Of a stretch of 60,660 bases of DNA, positions 1-12,539 are shown piece by piece (the first letter of the stretch is position 1; each line of letters begins with the position of its first letter). The position numbers and the translations under genes are program-made. Below the pieces are notes generated by a model, which saw only the letters and a list, made by a program, of their open reading frames with translations, was not told the DNA's origin and made no database searches. The stretch is from Zygnema cylindricum (lineage: Eukaryota; Streptophyta; Zygnematophyceae; Zygnematales; Zygnemataceae), in NCBI GenBank assembly GCA_037447655.1, contig JBBHKE010001485.1, positions 126,001 through 186,660 of the forward strand, written 5' to 3'.

Positions 1-987
1 AATGGCAAACTTAATGTCGGACACCGTAGTTTTTTAAAAAATTGGAGTTGTTTATTTCTGATTATCATTGAGTTGAGAAAAGGAAGGACTCGAGGCAAGT
101 ATGAAGAGGTTCGGATCATTCATAGTTATTTTTCGTACTATTGCACAAGTTTATCGGTTTCTGTGAGTCGAGTTTATCGGCTTCCGCAATCCGAGTCTAG
201 GAAAAGAAAAAGCAAACCAATGGCTGCTCATGAGGGAACGACGGCTCTTCGCTCAATGCGCCTTCTTGCAATGAACTGTTTTGCAAATAATGTTTGCGCT
301 CGCTATTGTCACTGCAATGCAATTCTGTTCTTGTGTCGTTGTAAATAAAGAACCACCGAAGAGCATGCTTGAATCCTGCCAGTACTTTTTGCGAGTCAAG
401 TTTGGCTTTTGGAGTACTGGGCATCAGAAACTTTCACATTATTATTGATGGTTGGACCTTATTTGACCAGATGCTGGGAAATCTAAGATTTGTATCAACA
501 GCATTTTGAAGCTGGTATTCTTTAAGAGATGCCAAAATGTGTCCAGCCCACTATGATTTCCTGTCGCAGAAGTGTGCGGTTGTCAGTCCTTTACCTCAAT
601 GAGAGGAAAACTTTTCTCTAAATTGTTAACTTTGGTTCACTCGAATCCAGTTTTAGAAAGAACGGTGAATTTGAGGGCTAGGGCTGAAACTTTTGACATG
701 AAAGCTTGAAACCGTTCGCAGTGGATTTGGAATTTCTTTTGTTATTTGCTGGTTAACAATGGTGCCCATAGATTGATTTAGTGTCTGTTAACGAGTTCTA
801 CGATATTCAGCACAAGTGTTATCATGGAACTTTGAATATGACTCATTACTTCTGGCTAAGTGGCGCCTGTTGTGACGATTGACAGCTGCTGCCTTATCAG
901 ATCTTTGCTATAGATGTCGTATCGGTTTTCATCTGGTACTGTAGGTTTATGACCAAGTTTCTGTTTTATTGACGTTAAACTGTGCAG
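1..987. other. Upstream part of the NOT2 locus, no exon located
   Basis: The next exon of the NOT2 gene begins at 988 with a codon in phase 0, so upstream coding exons must exist. I looked for the residues that normally precede the PGYF motif of the NOT domain and found no convincing match here. This stretch is probably intron sequence; small open frames in it have no recognisable content. Confidence 0.5.
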
Positions 988-2932
988 CCAGGATATTTCT
1001 GTAAGTTCCAACGAGATACTTTGTTCTACATATTTTACAGGTGAGATGATACTGCAGATCGCCTAGTTTAGATTTAATTATGAGTCGCAGGTCTGGATGG
1101 TCAGAAACCTAATCCATAAGAGTTAATCCTATGAATGTTGAGGCTTGGATCTAGGGTGTCTGCTATGCTTTTGTGCAGAAAAACAACTTGAAAAGGTTTT
1201 TCCAGTTTTAACACATTTGAAAAGGTCTTAGCCAGTTGTATCTCAAATTCATTGTACATGTTTGTCTTTCTTAGGTGATTTGCTTCCTCATGCTATTAAG
1301 CGATGTATCTTCTACACTTGAGTACTGCTGAGCTTAGTGTCTGCCAATTGCTCAAGGACAAGTATTGGTTATGTGACTCGTTGAGTTAACAATTTGCTTG
1401 TCTCATTTGTGTTTCAGTATGCCAAATGATGAAGCGCAAATATATGCAGCGGAAGAATTGTAAGTTGGCTTACTATCTTGTTTCTACTGCATAACAATTG
1501 TATAATTCAGCTAGTCCTAGTGTCTAAAGATCATGCTTGTTGCGAAAATCTACATGAGGGCAGGTCAAAAGCATAGTAAAAGTCTGTAAGTTTTATGATG
1601 ATCCAGTATTGTATTTGTTAGTAAGCTCATCCTCAAATTTTCATGTAAGGCATGTCCACCCTCAGATGGAGTAAGGCCAACTTGGTTAAATTTGGCATTG
1701 GAATAGTTTGAAGTTATTGGCCTTAAAGTTTGTTTTAGTAAACTTTTAAAATTTACCCTGAACTTTATTGAGAAGGGTGGCCAAGAAATTTGTTCGGACC
1801 TCAACTTACAATGATCCATTCTGTCAATATGTTCAGTCCGATATGTCGTAGGAATTGTCTACATATAGGCCTAACCATGAGTGGTGCAGGCGAAAAGTAC
1901 TTAGTTTAGCGAGCTTGCATGCTCGTATATTTTTTTTTAACACCGAAACTTCATAGGCACAAATGTCATTTCATCTTGAAAAGTCAGTTTGGCAATGATA
2001 GGGTAGGATATAGCTTGTCAAGCTCCTGCCATGGTGTGATTGGGTCCATCAAATGCTGGGCTTAACCACTTTGTCTAGGTAGTTATGGATATTTTGGACA
2101 ATCTCATCCTTTATACTATAGGAATACTGTGTGACAGATGGTCTTAAGGTGACTGAAGTTTCAGATTGAGAAGTGGTACGGTTGAACGATGTTTGTCATT
2201 GCTTTTTATCATACGTGGTGGGAATTCGTGGTTAATATTATTGTCCTCACTTTGTCCAGTTAATTATTTCTGTAGCACATGCTATGAGCCTCGTTGGTTG
2301 TCCTCTGTCTATTCTAATTTGTGTTTGTTCTGTGGTACTACAGGCACAATAGAGGGTGGTTCTACCATAAGGAGCATCAACTGTGGTTCACGACAATGGC
2401 TAATACAGAGCCATTGGTGAAAACTCAAAATTATGAGAGGGGCTCGTACTACTTTTTTGATCCAACTGTCTGGGAAGTCGGACGGAAGGTCAGTTGGGCC
2501 TTATTTCCCATGAGTCGTTTGGTCAATTAGTTGCCAATTAATCGGTAAGGTTGATATATTATTGTAAGCTTAAGTGCTGCCATATGTCAGTTGTTGGAGT
2601 AACAGGGAAAGTTGGAGGAAACGCTAAACCTGTGATTAGTGATTTCATATGGTGTTGTGGAACAGCATTCTGGATATCTGTCTTCTTCTTGAAGGCTTTT
2701 TTACCAACCTATTAAAGGGAAAATGATGTTTTTTGTAGGTTTGGTGTTTCAAACGTTAACAATCAATTTCCATTTCTAGTGAAACAACAATTTTTTTGTT
2801 GCTGTTCCTCTGTGAGCATTTATGACTTTCCGTTGCTTGACTTAGAATATCTTTTTTGACATGCAGGACAACTTTGTGCTTCAATATGAAATGTTGGAGA
2901 AAAGACCTGCGCCCGTACTCCCTCAGCGATAG
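988..2932 (+). CDS. NOT2: CCR4-NOT complex subunit NOT2, 3' portion (C-terminal NOT box)
   Basis: NOT2 is a scaffold subunit of the CCR4-NOT complex, which deadenylates mRNA in the cytoplasm and influences transcription in the nucleus. Four exons are visible: 988-1040, 1418-1459, 2344-2488 and 2867-2932. All introns are GT-AG and the phases fit exactly, giving about 101 residues ending in a TAG. The translation shows the NOT-box signature in order: PGYF, KFQ, TLFYIFYS, then a DEAQ.YAAEEL stretch, NRGWFYHKEH, LWFT, ERGSYYFFDP, and a terminal DNFVLQYEMLEKRP. Fusing exon 2 to exon 3 makes the Leu codon before HNRGW, which confirms the splice. Two residues look unusual for the family (Cys and Arg in the KFQ exon). 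Upstream exons were not found in the first 987 bases, so the gene is partial here. NOT3/5 paralogues share the domain, but the spacing and the ending favour NOT2. Confidence 0.88.
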
Positions 2933-5900
2933 CCATTGGGCTTATAGCAGAACTACATTCTAGATATCATCGATCGTCTGATCTGTAGCTTGTTTCCAGC
3001 GTCGCTGCTGCACAAGAAGCCCATGCGGGTTTATTGCTCTTCAAAGCTGCGGTTCATATCATTCTTATTTGTGCCGTGCCATGTGTCATGTGCCATGTGC
3101 CCTGCCTGTGTGAATTGTTTCCAGTTGAAGTTGTCTCCAGTTTACAATGGCGGTGGTGCGATGCATGGAGTGTTTGCAACAAAAGGTTGCACGGTGTGAC
3201 CGTGTAACGGTGTAACTGTGTGTGAGCATGAGTGCATAACAGCAATGGTTGGTTATCCACATTTTCTCTACATTTTCTCCAGAAATGGTAGAGAGGAGGT
3301 CTGGGTGAACTCACTGCTGGGAATCCTTAGCGGTTTTCGTAATTTACTGCCTCATATTCATGACCACGCATTGCAATTTGCACGACGAGTTATTTGTATC
3401 ATGAACCTTCCAGGCTCGTATCTCGCAATATTAGTTTCTGGCATTTAAAATCTTCTGCTGTACTAATTTTTGTTCCAAGCCAGTCATCTTCTTGTGATAC
3501 TGGCTCTAGCTGTAGGGCATCTGCTGAGAAAATGTTAATTTCCTATTAAGGCATGGTCCGTTATAGTGTAGGGCTGTTAACCAACGTTCACTTTACATGC
3601 TTTGATTTTCTGTAAGCCACATTATCATTTAGACAAACTGTACATTCAGTAGTTGATGTGTGTATGCCAGTGAAGGCTGCTTAATGTTTCTTTTGGGTCA
3701 GTAAAATCAGCTAAAAAGTAGCATTTTAGGGTATCCATGCTTTTGGAAGGTCGATATGGATGAAGCAAAATGTCGACTAGTAGAGAGATGCTTCGCAGAA
3801 TCATTGTTGTGGAATGAGAATCTCCGGGGGGTCACTGTGCTATATTGACGCCGATGTTGTTCGTGTTTGTGTGTAAAATTTTGCACATTTAGTCTTCAGT
3901 GTTTGGTGGAAATTATGTATTGCAGTGTTCTAAGGACAATTTTCGTTTTACTGCAAGTACGAACGCATTATCGTCACTATTCTAGTTGTAGATGGTTATC
4001 GTCTTATATTTCCCCTCGAACTTGTCATTTCCTGTCACCACTTTATCTCCATCTTAGAAAACCGTGTAGCATAATGCTCTTACTTTTGGAAACAAACATC
4101 CTTCTTCATAGGGTCTTTTCGAATTTCACTATTAGCCCTCTCAGTCAGCCACAAGACTTCCTCTGCTTTGTATTGGGCTCGTCTTATGTTCAAACTATTT
4201 CACACTTCTTGTACACATTTGCGACTCGGGTGCCTTATCTTGACTGTGGGAAGCCACATGAAAAAATTTAAGTTAGTCAGACACTTCAACGCATGTTTGA
4301 AGGCATTTACGCCTTCTTTGACGTAACAAATTGGAGAAGACACAATACTTCGACTGGGTTTTGATAGATTATGTTGTCGACTGTGAATATGTTGGAAACC
4401 TCCATGCCTTGACGAATTATGTCTTTGGCTACCTTTCAAACCCATAGTCTCCATATTTATCTGTCGACTGTGAAATAATCAGGCTGCATGGTACCTACTT
4501 CTATAATTTCCCCTTCCGGTCAGAGGCACAAGTGAAGTTTATGAGGGGAGAGCATGTTTTGAACATTGTTTACAAAGCATTGGGGAACCATCCAATAAGG
4601 ACAGGCTTGGGTGATTCAGCCCAGGTCTCGAATATTAACCCTAGCTGTTCACTGGGACATATGATAGACTTGCTAATGTTGCAAAGTCTCTTGTGCGGTT
4701 CGAGCTCTTTGACTATCACACACTCTCCTTTTGTGGAAGCACCTGGTGAAGCTCTCAAGGAGCTTCCTACCTCCAACTCTCAGGAAACTCTCCCTTAATG
4801 TGGAGGCCCATGGTGTCCTTGAATCCTTTGATGCTTAGATCGACAGGGCAATAGTCTTTGCAATGGTTTTCGTCCAATCACCTCATCTTTCTATGTTGGC
4901 CCCTTTGGAATGGTTTAGATATTTTTGCGAGATGTTTTCTCCCTTTTCTTCCTTAAAGAAGTTTAAGTGGAGGAATTGATTTTATGTTGTAAAGGGACAA
5001 CAACAAAACAATGTTTTGCGTACACGGTAATAAATATCCGAAGTGTCATGTCTTGTAGTTGTTTAAAACACGTCAGGGCCGTCCTTTTCTTATCCTTCGA
5101 GGGCGACGCATGGCCATTTTTTTGTCACATGCAGTTTTTCAGTTTTGGCATTACCGCCCCTTTTTTGTACCCATGGACTCAGGTGGTTTACTATCACCCA
5201 TTTTGATAAAGTCTTGTTGTATCAAATGTGGTTGTGCGGCATAAGTGAATGGACTCCGAGCCATTTTGGATATTCCCTAAGGGGTGGTTCTCCAACATAT
5301 CGGTAATGCATTTGTGATCGAAAGTCTATTTTTTGAGAACCTCGGTATGCCTCTTTCACAGTTACCCAAATAGTGCCCGTCATTTGTACTTTCTATAACC
5401 CAATTCTCTCTTTCGAACCCGCGACAAGGTGACTCTCTAGATCTTCATTTTTTGTTTATCATATTATTACGTCTCAAGCTTATAATAGATTACTTTTAAG
5501 TGATTCTTATTTTTTTTCGCTGTTGATGAGCTCACCTATTGTCGAACTCTCCAATCACATTATGGCCACCTATCATCATCTTGTTGAGCGACTTTTAGTC
5601 AACCATTCAACTAAAATGATCTAGTTTGTTAGGTGGTGCTCCCACGGCTTTCCATCTCACCACTCCCTCCCTACGAGGTTCTACCAGCACTGCATCAAGG
5701 CATTAGGTTGCCCAAGATCATGCCTGCCATTGTAAATTGCCTTAATTTCTTTTTATCTTGGTCCCATGTACTTCGATGGTTTTATCATCGTGCTTTTTTA
5801 ATAATTGTTTTTATAGTTTTTATAAACCAATATTTCAACAAAGCTCGCAAGTGCAATCCTCCATATTGTCCTCCTGCTTTGCCCAACAACCACCTCACTT

Positions 5901-6079
5901 GTCTCCCAAACCCTTACCCCAGCCCCAATTATTGTATTTCCACTCTTCTTTTAAGGGAAAATAATTTGTGTACCCTCATTGGCACTATTGACGCAAGTCA
6001 TCATAGTGTTAATGTAGAAAACTAAACGATTTTATGAAAAATGTGTTTCAATTATTGACCAATGACGACCGTAATAGTT
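2933..6079. other. Intergenic, no supported gene
   Basis: The first few hundred bases are probably the NOT2 3' untranslated region. The longest open frames (3867-4271, 4532-4798 and 5633-6025 on the plus strand) are Cys-, Leu- and Ser-rich, have no motif I recognise and have no splice structure. I see no transposon ends here. It may hold very old repeat debris. Confidence 0.4.
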
Positions 6080-6216
6080 TTCCTATAGTTCCTCTATAGT
6101 TCCCCTATAGTTCCCCGATAACTCCCCTATAGTTCCTCTATAGTTTCCCTATAGTTCCTCTATAGTTCCCCGATAGCTCCCCTATAGTTCCTCTTTTGTT
6201 CCCCTATAGTTCCTCT
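6080..6216. repeat. 11-bp minisatellite based on TCCYCTATAGT
   Basis: About twelve imperfect head-to-tail copies of an 11-bp unit of the form TCCCCTATAGT or TCCTCTATAGT follow one another, with CGATAAC and TTTTGT variants. The array is non-coding and stands alone. Nothing links it to a neighbouring gene. Confidence 0.85.
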
Positions 6217-6840
6217 TCTACGGATTTTGAGAATTGTCTCTTTGCTATGTTGTGCGGATTTTAGTTAAAGAACCTTTGATCGTTTTTAAGGATTCCTGGC
6301 TCATCAAAAAGCTACTATTCGATGATTCCAAGGAGAGGTAGAGGGAAAGGGAGAGTGCGATGAAGACGAAGAGGGAGACGAAGAAGGAGAGGGAGAGGGA
6401 TAAGGAGAGGTAAAGTACTGGTCATTAGTTGTCTCTATCATTTCATTACGACTTTTGGAGGTGACACTCCCATTCTTTCTCGGCAAACGCTTTCTGTAAA
6501 ATGCCTTCAAGCTTTTTACAATTCCAGCTATCTTTTTGCTTTGCTCGTTTTCTTTAATTCCTAAATCAAAAAATTACGTTTTTCCTTGCCCTTCTCTAAT
6601 CCCTACCCCTAATCACTAAAGTCACCCTTTCGTACAACGTGTGACAAAATAAGTACCCGTCGTTGAATTCAAAACCCTTAGGTTTTTGTTAAGGTTTATT
6701 CAGGGTTTCAAATTGCCTTAGCCACAAGCACGTGCTCACTTCGCTCTTGTGTTGCCCATGGGTGTGCACTTGGCAACACCAGTCTTTGCCATTCTTTGTT
6801 TTGATCCACCGCACATGATTTAGTTTGCGATGCAAAATAG
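6217..6840. other. Intergenic, purine-rich patch, no gene
   Basis: A GA-rich patch lies near 6330-6415. The rest is AT-rich sequence without recognisable coding or mobile content. Confidence 0.4.
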
Positions 6841-7117
6841 TTTTGGGATTAAAGATGCAATAATGGTTGTGGAGTTGGAGATGTAATAACCGTTGTGAGT
6901 TTTGAGATGAATAGCAGTTGTGGGATTTTATATGCAATAAGTGTTGTGGGATTTGAAATGAAATAAAATTTGTGGGATTGAAGATGAGATAGTTTTCGTG
7001 GCATTTGAAATGGAAGAACAGTTGTGGTATTGGAGATAGAATGATGGTTGTGGGATTTTAGATGCAATAGTAGTAGTGGGATTTGAATTATTACCAATTG
7101 TGGGACTTGAAATGCTC
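6841..7117. repeat. 26-bp minisatellite, about eleven copies
   Basis: Units of exactly 26 bp repeat, each starting with TTGTGGGATT or a close variant, followed by GAAATG or AGATG and an ATAA-type tail. The register is held across the array. Its minus-strand open frames are low-complexity products of the repeat, not genes. Confidence 0.85.
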
Positions 7118-8726
7118 TTAAAAAGGATGACATGCGCTACCACAAGTAAAAGGGTAGCATCTGTTCCACGAGGCTATACTAGTCCAACGTAAGGTTTTGC
7201 AAATTTTCCCATAGATTGCGGTATTTTTCTTTTCAACTTGAAGCCTTGTTTCCTCCCAATCATGGTTGTACAGCATTGACCAGTTCCTGTATATTGTTGC
7301 GGGACTTGCATTAACGTATTAACTGATGTACAACTGTAAAGGTCTTTATTTTATCTCGCCTTTGGATGAAACGGCAATCTGTTGGACTTCCCGAGTAAGA
7401 AGATCCGTGCGAGACGCCTTGTTTCCTTTTTTTCATTTGCTTTTGAGAAAACAAAATGAAGAAGTTCCGACTTGCTATAATTTCATCTTGCTGTGTCACG
7501 TTTATGCTTTATGGCCCAGCGAAGACATGCACCAGTGTTTCTCGCAGCCCTTGAATTTTCTAACAGGTTCGACCAATTACAAGTTCTAAGTAACACACTC
7601 CAAGTATTTTCTCTCTCTCTATTAGCACTTGGTTCCACACTACCTTTTAAGATCAAAAACGGGAAAATCGAATCCACTTCAAACGAAGCGAAAAAAGCTA
7701 CACAAAAATTCTTAATTAAAGCGATAGTAAACGGAAAACATTACTCATTACAACTTGCACAAAAGAAGAGTACATATAGTTGTTCCCGGTCATCAAGCAG
7801 AGAGGCTACAAAAGAAGAGTACATATAGTTGTTCCCGGTCATCAAGCAGAGAGGCTCGCAGGTGTAGAAAATTTCTAAGTTTTTCAAACTTAAAATGCAT
7901 GAGTGGAGATAGAGCAGAAGGGCAAAAATTCCGAAGTGCCGGTTGAATGCGCGACAACCTCCACTAAAACGAACGTAGTGAAGGTATAAGGTAAAAATTT
8001 GTGCGAATGTAAGTTGTGCCTTGTATAAGGTGTGCGAATGTGGTACGACTAAGGTGAACTTTTGGCAAAACACAAGACAAAAACATTTTTGAACATAGTT
8101 ATTGACGAAGCTACAATGACATAGTAAAACCACTATGTCTTCAAAATGCAAACAACATATACTAGGTGTGAAATTATCACAAAAAAGATCAAATTCGCTT
8201 GACAAAAGTTTGTTAACAACTCGATTAACATGGTACAGATTGGTTTACAGAACCTCACTGGTTATCTTCCCCCATCCCAGGGAAGCTCAACGATTTCATA
8301 ATCAAAAGTGTACAGTAGTTGGTAAAGTTTCTTTGACACTGCTAGTAAAGAAAAATAAACCGTGTGGAATCCTGAAGTTAACAACAGGTTGAACATAATA
8401 GCACCGGCCTAATGTCCTTTCTCTGGATCAAGAATTGCGTTGCTACTCAACACAGCAACAATTACCTTGTAAGTAAACCACGAAAAATATTTATTAGCAG
8501 GCTTGCCTATCCAGTCCATTTGGCCTACAAGCAAGACTACAATGGTGCTGTGACTAGCTGCTGTAGCTGTGAACCTGACTGTGTTTGTTGGTCTCAAACC
8601 CTAAAAGGCTCATCTACTGTGAGAACACCGACAGACAAATAAGAATGCGCTGCAAAAAGAGCACTATGAATAATCCTAACCTAACCGAACCATAGTCAAT
8701 TCATCCTTTCTCCTACTTATGTTATG
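7118..8726. other. Intergenic to 3' flank of the MYB gene
   Basis: No coding signature is visible on either strand. The segment just below 8727 is the presumed 3' untranslated region of the minus-strand MYB gene. A 49-bp exact duplication at 7759-7856 is listed separately. Confidence 0.4.
7759..7856. repeat. 49-bp tandem duplication, two copies
   Basis: The segment 7759-7807, starting ACAAAAGAAGAG and ending AGAGAGGCT, is repeated without a visible change at 7808-7856. The identity suggests a recent local duplication. Confidence 0.95.
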
Positions 8727-11560
8727 CTAATGATGCATAGCTTGTGGTACATACCCCATATTAGACATGGGAAAGCCTGGACTTCCCATCACTGGTTGTC
8801 CCATATGTGCTCTTGGACCATAGCCCATGTGCCCCGGCGGTGGTCCCATACTCATCATAGGATGGACATGCCCCATAGGAGGCGGGACAGGTGGCCCATA
8901 CATGCTACCGGGATGGCCCGTGGGAGGATGGGGCATTGCCTGGGGCACTACTGCTGGCTGGCCTGTGATTGGCCCGGAGGTCTGTTGCACCGAGTCCCCA
9001 TTGTTGACACTTGTGATATCGTGAATGCTGGTTCGTCGTTTGTCCTTGTTAATGGAGTTTAAGCGAATGAAATACTTCTGTGCATGGCTCGCAACTTGCG
9101 TGGGTGTCCGAGAAATCACAAAGTTACGAGAAATGGATCGCCAGTCGCCCTTGCCAAACTTCGCCAATCCCAGAAGGAACAGTCTGTGCCCAAAAAAATC
9201 CACAAACAAGAAAACTTTGAGAGGAAAATTTTACCGGTTTTATAAACTCTACTGACACTTGCAAGAGGACATTGCAGAAAGAAGTCGTAAAACATCCGAC
9301 AGACCTCTTTCGTCCAAAGGAAAGCCCATAGGCCTCTGATATTTACATGAAACTCAACTTAAGTCGACAGTTTCTTGATATTGATCATCTTCAGGGAAGT
9401 ACTCACACAAACCATTCATAACATTAGAACAAACCTGAACACTACGGCTGAAAACCGGCACAATCTAAACCAACAACGGTTTTCCAGTAGAATTCCGGGC
9501 AGAGTAGGCAAAGTATTTATGGGAAAGCATCAGGCGGAGAACTCACAATGGGCTACAGAGAATTACCACAGGGCTACCCTTATGCAAGTCTAGCTGAATA
9601 AAATTGAAGATGAACATGGTTGGGAGATTATATGATCAGTAAGATTCCACAAAGTGCAGAGGAATGGAAGGGCTGAAAATCCTCAATAGAAATACTAGTA
9701 TTATGGTGAAAAGGGGAAAAGGGACATATCCACAGCATCCTGAAAAATTGATTTAGGCATGAGAGTGAATTAAAACAACTGATTTACAAGGTTTGTGACA
9801 ACATACGTGCACAGATATAGATTTTTCTCAACGAATCACAAAAACGATAGCAACAATGGACCACAACGCCCAATGTACTCAAAGAAAGGAACTCATACCA
9901 GTTAAGAACTAGAACAATCCAAACCAACAGAAATCCAGACAAACACAACTTGAAACCCAATCTTATCCTTTGCCTTTTTTACAAAAATGAATGGCAATAG
10001 ATTATGTGGACAAGATTTGCATGAACAATCCTGCTATTGCATAAAAGATATACGATCTCGACCCCTACATACGATATTTTTGGAGAACAAGAAGAATGGA
10101 GGTACAGACACAACATTCATAGTTAAAAAATTGTCCGGATATGATTAGAGGGTTGACAACAGCTCAATGATTGCATGGAAGCTGCAAACACCATTTTGGA
10201 TAACCCTCTATTCACAAATTTTGTTTCAAAACCTTCTCAATAACGGAAAATAACCAACAAGGGCAAATCAAACAGAGCCCCACAAAAAACTCCTCCAACC
10301 TCATGGAGACAAAAGGAAATCCAGTAACAGAAATTGCTGGGGAAAAAACGGGCAGAAATGTTTGTGCACCAAATAGCAACACTCAGAAAGGCTTGAACAG
10401 GGATCCAGGCAGTAGCAGAACCTCACATAGAACAAATAAGCAAGCCTACGAGGGACACATGCCTCGAGCCAGTACATTGAACTGGTCCTGAATTAAAGTA
10501 AGCTGAGCTTGTCAAAGCTAAAAAGCAAATTGTTCCCGTCAACAGCATTAAATGCGACAATATCTGAGGTTACTTGATAGGAAAGACAACCCACACATAT
10601 AATTTCAAAAACGAATATGAAAAATCTGTATAAAATGCAGACGCAAGATAAACAGCAGTGAAAACCCACCAACACATACTTAACAACATCCACATTAATA
10701 TGTTCCTATGACATTCTTTTGGTACACTTTGTACCACGACACATAATTTGGGAAAAGCTGAACCTGTGCATGACACCACCATGACCAAAAATTTCCATGG
10801 CAGAAATGCCTTCGAAAGACAGCAAAGGAGGCAATCTACACAACCAAAACCCAAAAAAGGACACTGAAACAACGCACCTATGCTCTTCTTCTGTCCATGG
10901 AATGCCCTTTCTCCTCTCTTGGTCTGAACTCTTTCCTCCCTGAGATGCAGCCCCCTGTGGAGCTGCTTGCTGAGTCTGTTGCTTACTGTTAACTGTCCCC
11001 CCATTTCTTCTTCCCCCAGGACTACCTCCCATTGTCATGTCAAAAGACCCTCCTGAATCGACTCCATTCTCCATCTGCACTGCAATCACTGGCCCACCAT
11101 TAACCCCATATACTGCAGCTTGAATCCTCCCAAACTCGATGTTACTGATATCTTCTGCTAGTATTTCATAATGTTGCCGCACCTCCTCCACTGACTTCCC
11201 AGGGACTTGAGATGCAATTTTCTCCCATTTTCTGTCGTCAGTGTCATCCAAATGCATCGCCAGGGCACTTTCAAACAGCTTATCCTCCGATGGCAGCCAA
11301 GAATGGCTTCCATGGGAGCTCCCGGACTCGAGAGGAGCTGGTAAGTCTCCCTCCAAACCTTCCTGTTGCTGCTGCGGCAAACAGCCGCCATCGTCAATTA
11401 AAAACTGATCATCCTCAGAACCGCCCGTTTGCAATATACTCAAGTCATCAGCAGGTACAGATAGTCCAAGTGAATTTTCCTCTATCTGCTGCTGTATAGC
11501 ACCACCATCTCCTCCCCCTTGAGAGAGAGCCTTGGCCTCCCTCTTCACCCCTGCCTGCAT
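8727..11560 (-). CDS. MYB-related transcription factor, [17 protein letters not shown] type
   Basis: This is a nuclear DNA-binding factor of the plant DIVARICATA-like class, which carries two MYB/SANT repeats and binds I-box or TATCC-type sites. Exon 1 is 11560-10878 and exon 2 is 9183-8727, giving 379 residues. The intron (9184-10877, about 1.7 kb) is GT-AG and splits an Arg codon after EEEH, joining WTEEEHR to [10 protein letters not shown]. The first SANT repeat is at about residues 88-134. The second MYB repeat is at about 219-269, with the diagnostic SHAQKYF at 260-266 and [10 protein letters not shown] before it. The C-terminal third is rich in Pro, Gly and Met, a likely activation or disordered region. 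Gln runs lie near residue 63. The ATG at 11560 is the first in frame after an upstream in-frame TAG. The function class is firm; the exact orthologue and target genes are not. Confidence 0.92.
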
Positions 11561-11595
11561 ATGTGAACAGCAGAAGGAGGCTCTCCCCCGAGGCC

Positions 11596-11603
11596 AACCC
11601 TAA
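11596..11603. promoter_or_regulatory. Telo-box AACCCTAA in the MYB gene 5' leader
   Basis: AACCCTAA lies 36 bases upstream of the MYB start codon. Telo-boxes near the transcription start are a known plant promoter or leader element, often in growth-related genes. One occurrence of an octamer is weak evidence by itself. Confidence 0.45.
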
Positions 11604-11712
11604 TGCTCCTGATTTTGCCGCTGAAGCCCTCCAACAGCGCCTCATGCAGAGCGTCAAAAGAGGCTGCACTCATGCCCCTGCAATACTCATATGGCGATGG
11701 CAAGGAACAACC

Positions 11713-11775
11713 ATGTTAAGTTTTGGTACAAAACATTTGGTACCATGTTAAGTTTTGGTACGAAACATTTAGTAC
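11713..11775. repeat. 32-bp tandem duplication with GGTAC words
   Basis: ATGTTAAGTTTTGGTAC occurs at 11713 and again at 11745, each followed by AAACATTT. The period is 32 bp and the copies differ at few positions. Confidence 0.85.
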
Positions 11776-12142
11776 TTTTGTTTTTACTTTTTAGCACTGT
11801 TTTGTTCACGTCATACTTTAATTTGCGTCGAAGTTCAATATGATGTCTCGTGAATTAGTGTGAAGTTCAGGTTGTTTGTTGAAGGTCGTACTTCTTCGTA
11901 AAGTGTCGTACTATTTATTTATTTTTGTCAAAAAAAACAAGGTTACTGAATGACTGACTTGATTCTCCAAGGTTATGGGCGTAAACCTTGACCGTCGGAT
12001 GCAGATAAAGATAAACCTTGACCGTCAGATGCAGATAGAGATACGCCATCAGTCGAACCCTTCAGTTTGCAACAAGTGACCTGAAGAATAAAAAGTCGGT
12101 TATTGACCCGACATAATAGAACAATCAACAATGGCTTTCAAT

Positions 12143-12448
12143 CATAGTTCAAAAGTAGGTGAAAGTAGGCCCATACAATATGCCTATTGTATGCAAAACA
12201 TACAATATGACCTTAAGACCCATATTGTATTCGGACCTATTCGAACCAATTAGAATATTCGGACCAAAAAATGGACCAATTAAAACATTCGGACCAAAAA
12301 AAAATATTTACACCGTCAGATTCGGACAATCGGACGGTCGCTGATCAAAGTAGCGATCTAAGAAGATCACATGAAAAGCCCATAACACAACTTACGATAA
12401 AGGCGCCGACCAAGGGCCTACCATAAAAACGCCTACTTTTGAACTATG
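12143..12448 (+). mobile_element. hAT-type MITE, copy 1
   Basis: The element starts with CATAGTTCAAAAGTAGG and ends with its reverse complement. The flanks CTTTCAAT and CTTTTAAT are an 8-bp target duplication with one change. The interior is non-coding and contains a long inverted ACAATATG/CATATTGT segment and ACATTCGGACCAATT words. The TIR and 8-bp duplication place it with non-autonomous hAT elements. It shares interior sequence with the copies at 38333, 55989 and 56647. Confidence 0.9.
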
Positions 12449-12539
12449 CTTTTAATGGTTTTCTTTTTTTTACGTTTACTGGGATCGGCTAATGGAACAT
12501 AAGCCTTAAGGTACTTCCGCATGTAACTGAAACTTTAGT

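Larger units (their letters stand above)
11561..12142. other. 5' leader and promoter side of the MYB gene
   Basis: The first part is probably the 5' untranslated region of the minus-strand MYB gene. A minus-strand ATG at 11673 opens a short frame out of register with the protein and could be an upstream ORF. The rest shows no gene. Confidence 0.45.

Noticed and set aside
3867-4271. 134-residue plus-strand open frame
   Set aside because: Composition is biased to Ser, Leu and Cys with no motif, splice structure or repeat identity.
10706-10877. Extension of the MYB exon 1 frame past the splice site
   Set aside because: A good donor at 10877 and an in-phase acceptor at 9184 restore the SHAQKYF repeat. 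The extension reads through intron.
11561-11673. ATG at 11673 as the MYB start
   Set aside because: It is in a different frame from the MYB repeats, and an in-frame TAG separates the protein frame from upstream ATGs.
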